The notes under the pieces: model-generated
The model's input: only the letters and a program-made list of their open reading frames with translations
Databases searched by the model: none
Told to the model about the DNA's origin: nothing
Translations under genes and position numbers: made by a program
From: Glycocaulis alkaliphilus
GTDB taxonomy: Bacteria > Pseudomonadota > Alphaproteobacteria > Caulobacterales > Maricaulaceae
Direction of reading: 5' to 3'
NCBI RefSeq assembly: GCF_004000605.1
Contig: NZ_CP018911.1
Coordinates: 1,116,001 to 1,180,000 of the forward strand
DNA length: 64,000 nucleotides
Part shown: positions 61,854 through 64,000 of the stretch, one piece after another
Layout of the letters: the number at the start of each line of letters is the position of its first letter
Position numbering within the stretch: the first letter of the stretch is position 1

Positions 61854-62438
61854 TCAAAGCGCCTCATTCAGTGCATTCGCATATGGTTGGTGTACTCTGG
61901 ACCAGTTTACAAAATTGTTGGTCTCTATCTTGAGATCTTGCACTGCGTCGGCCCATCGAATGTCGGGTCCGATCCACATAATCCGAAGTTCGTTGAGCAG
62001 GTCGAAATAGACCAGCAATGCCGCCATGTCGGAAAAGTGCCGGGCTTCCGGAGGGCCAGCATATAATTTGGCAAAATAGCTTTCGGGGTCAGCATCCCGT
62101 AAAGCACGCGATCCGAGCTGAAATGCGGATTCATCCGGAAAAAGGGGTGTTGCAGGGCTGCACAGGCCATGTAGAAGCGCGGCTGACCGGCGCGGCCAGC
62201 TCAAGGCCCCGGTACTGGACAGCACGTCCCGTTCAAGCGTGGCGAAGCGGCCATCTGTCGGCAGATAATTGGGTGAGGTGCTACTATGGGCTCTTGAAAA
62301 CCGGTTCGAACGTTCTTGAAAGGCGTTTTGCATCGCCATAATTCGACTGGCAGTTTTCGCACTGTGTACGAGTCCCTGCATTCGGTAATGCTTTCGGGTG
62401 TTTAGGATACGTGATTGATCCAGTGTGATTTTTAGCAT
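61854..62438 (-). CDS. Hypothetical protein of accessory patch (194 aa)
   Basis: This 194-residue soluble protein is unrecognised. It has a basic N-terminal third (RILNTRKHYRMQGLVHSAKTASR), a middle rich in Ser/Arg and a helical C-terminal part (SDMAALLVYFDLLNELRIMW). No signal or motif is visible. The ribosome site before its ATG is weak. It precedes the HTH gene on the same strand with a 71-bp gap holding the operators, so it may form a separate unit. Composition is AT-richer than carB beside it. Confidence 0.5.
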   Translation of the reverse strand: MLKITLDQSRILNTRKHYRMQGLVHSAKTASRIMAMQNAFQERSNRFSRAHSSTSPNYLPTDGRFATLERDVLSSTGALSWPRRSAALLHGLCSPATPLFPDESAFQLGSRALRDADPESYFAKLYAGPPEARHFSDMAALLVYFDLLNELRIMWIGPDIRWADAVQDLKIETNNFVNWSRVHQPYANALNEAL

Positions 62439-62510
62439 CCGGAACCCTAAAATAGGTTTTCGTGTCCCTAATAATCCAGTCTACTCAGAGTTTTGATCGG
62501 CGGACAAGCC

Positions 62511-64000
62511 TCACCCCAGACTTAAATCCCGCCAGAGCTGGGGCTGGAGGTTGGCGTCGCGCCGCCGCACGCGGTCTGAAATCATCCAGAAGGCGCGCTC
62601 ATGCAGCAGCGGCACATTGCATTGCTCTTCCAGGAAAACCGCCTCGGCCTCGCGGTGAACGGCGATGCGTTCAGAGCGCGAGACGCGTCCGCGTGCATCT
62701 TCCATCAACTGGGCAAAGCGCGTCCGGCCCGGCCCGGACCAGCCTGTATCATCGGCAAATCCGCCCGGTGCGAATGGTTCCAGCATGAAGTCCGGCTCTG
62801 ATTTCAGGCCCCGGTTGAAATAGCCCAGCGTCATGTCGAACTCGCCGCCCGCCACGGCCTGATTGATGTCGTGCGGGTAGGAGGAGAGGATGTCTATATC
62901 CAGCCCCGCACTGCGCAGATCATCCGCGATGGCAATCGCAATGCGCTCCCGGCTGCCCGATGACACCCGCAAGACCAGCCGCAGCGGGCTGTCCGGCCCG
63001 TAACCAGCCTCGGCCAGCAGCGCGCGGGCGGCCTCCCTGTCCGGTCCCGGCGCGGTTTGCCCGTTCTCTTCCAGCGCCTGTGCGGTGATGACATGAATCG
63101 TGGGCGTGGCTTCGCCGCTGAAGAAGTTCTCCGCCAGAAACTGCCGGTCCACGGCGAGCGAAATGGCACGGCGCACGCGTACATCGTTCAGGCCGGGCCG
63201 CCTGTGATTGAGTTTGAGATAGGTCAGTATGGGTGCGTCAAATCCGTGCAGCCGGTCGCCGATCTCCCGGCGCAGAAAGCCGATCTGCTCAGGCGGCGGA
63301 CGGTCGGCAAGATCCAGATCGCCGGAGCGGAAGAGGCGCGCCCGCGTCGCCTCGTCCTCAACCACATCGACGCGCACAGTCTCTATGGAGACACTACCTG
63401 CGGCGTGGAAGCGCGGATTTCTGGCGAGAAGATAGGTCAGCGCGCTGGCCTGGCGCAGAATGTACGGCCCGGCGCTGACCCAGTTTTCGGGGCGCACCCA
63501 GCGATCCCCGCGCGCCTCGATCACATGGCGGGGCAGGGGGTAAAACTCGCGCATCAATACCGGGAAGGCACCAACGGGCGTATCCAGCTCGAAAATGATC
63601 GTGCGGGCATCGGGGGCTGTGACGCCTATCTCGCTGGCAGGGGCTCTGCCTGCGAGCGCAGCGCGGGCGCCGCGAACAGCAAAAAAATCGCCCAGATTGG
63701 CAAAGCCGGTGCGCGGGTCCACGGCGCGCTGGGCGGTCCATACGACGTCATCAGCCGTCAGCGGCATGCCGTCGGACCATTGCAGGCCTTCGGCGAGCCT
63801 GAAGCGCCAGATGCGCCCATCCTCCGAACGCCAGCTTTGCGCCAGACCCGGTGCCAGCCCGCCTGACGGGCTGTATTCGGTCAAGGGCGCATGCAGCTGC
63901 TTGTAGAGCAGGGCGGAGGCCGCAAACTGGCCTTTGAGCGGATCAAGGCTGTCGGGTTCAGTGTCGATGGCGGCGCGCAGCAGGCTGCTGTCCGCACCGC
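62511..64000 (-). CDS. ABC oligopeptide substrate-binding protein (5' end outside the window)
   Basis: This family-5 extracellular solute-binding protein (OppA/MppA kind) is cut off at the window edge; about 496 residues are visible, and the frame is still open at 64000. Stretches such as EPDSLDPLKGQFAASALLYKQL, LTEYSPSGGLAPGLAQSW, GLQWSDGMPLTADDVVWTAQR and AGPYILRQ are typical of peptide-binding members. The end matches the usual C-terminal helix-strand pattern. It would deliver peptides to an inner-membrane ABC importer whose genes lie beyond the window. The residues before 63884 continue the family pattern, so an apparent start there is internal. Confidence 0.88.
   Translation of the reverse strand, partial: GADSSLLRAAIDTEPDSLDPLKGQFAASALLYKQLHAPLTEYSPSGGLAPGLAQSWRSEDGRIWRFRLAEGLQWSDGMPLTADDVVWTAQRAVDPRTGFANLGDFFAVRGARAALAGRAPASEIGVTAPDARTIIFELDTPVGAFPVLMREFYPLPRHVIEARGDRWVRPENWVSAGPYILRQASALTYLLARNPRFHAAGSVSIETVRVDVVEDEATRARLFRSGDLDLADRPPPEQIGFLRREIGDRLHGFDAPILTYLKLNHRRPGLNDVRVRRAISLAVDRQFLAENFFSGEATPTIHVITAQALEENGQTAPGPDREAARALLAEAGYGPDSPLRLVLRVSSGSRERIAIAIADDLRSAGLDIDILSSYPHDINQAVAGGEFDMTLGYFNRGLKSEPDFMLEPFAPGGFADDTGWSGPGRTRFAQLMEDARGRVSRSERIAVHREAEAVFLEEQCNVPLLHERAFWMISDRVRRRDANLQPQLWRDLSLG

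Overview
This GC-rich 64 kb window looks like chromosome from an aquatic alphaproteobacterium of the Caulobacter/Hyphomonas/Maricaulis type. The evidence is a TonB-dependent receptor, the ImuA-ImuB-DnaE2 mutagenesis cassette preceded by the alphaproteobacterial SOS box GTTC-N7-GTTC, a CC0125/CC1285-type lipoprotein, an RHH_4 protein and an ELM1-family protein. Placement below this level is inference. No rRNA, tRNA, CRISPR array, transposase or integrase was found.

Layout. (1) 318-14470 is a catabolic cluster: MFS transporter, three SnoaL/NTF2-like enzymes, TonB receptor, duplicated-domain HxlR regulator, carotenoid-oxygenase-family dioxygenase, two adenylate-forming CoA ligases (one feruloyl-CoA-synthase-like), a dihydrodipicolinate-reductase-like oxidoreductase, an SDR and a DUF1295 membrane protein. 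Five start regions in it carry the same 20-bp motif, so the parts probably form one regulon. The substrate is unknown; a stilbene, apocarotenoid or other terpenoid/phenylpropanoid compound would fit. (2) 14786-25800 holds a beta-propeller lipoprotein, a serine hydrolase, a sterol-desaturase-family protein, an HlyD/ABC/FtsX export operon behind an operator-rich promoter, and a DcuC/YfcC-type carrier. (3) 25823-31296 is the SOS mutagenesis operon. (4) 31300-32738 is an AT-richer accessory patch with repeats and a small unrecognised operon that has a leader peptide. (5) 32739-50835 is mostly housekeeping: threonine aldolase, GGDEF protein, purEK, aspartate aminotransferase, dps, an amidohydrolase coupled to an APH-family kinase, M3 peptidase, an orphan BrnA-like antitoxin, hppD with a MarR regulator, a cation/proton antiporter, and small membrane proteins including a tandem 161-aa pair. 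(6) 51127-57103 has a LysR regulator and a probable minus-strand operon ELM1 - phosphatase-like - trxB - ABC ATPase - permease. (7) 57194-60998 is greA and carB. (8) 61148-62438 is a second small accessory patch with an autoregulation-type promoter, followed by a truncated oligopeptide-binding protein gene at the window edge.

The best candidate for an undescribed system is the catabolic regulon in region 1. Next are the two small accessory operons in regions 4 and 8, whose proteins I could not assign to any family.
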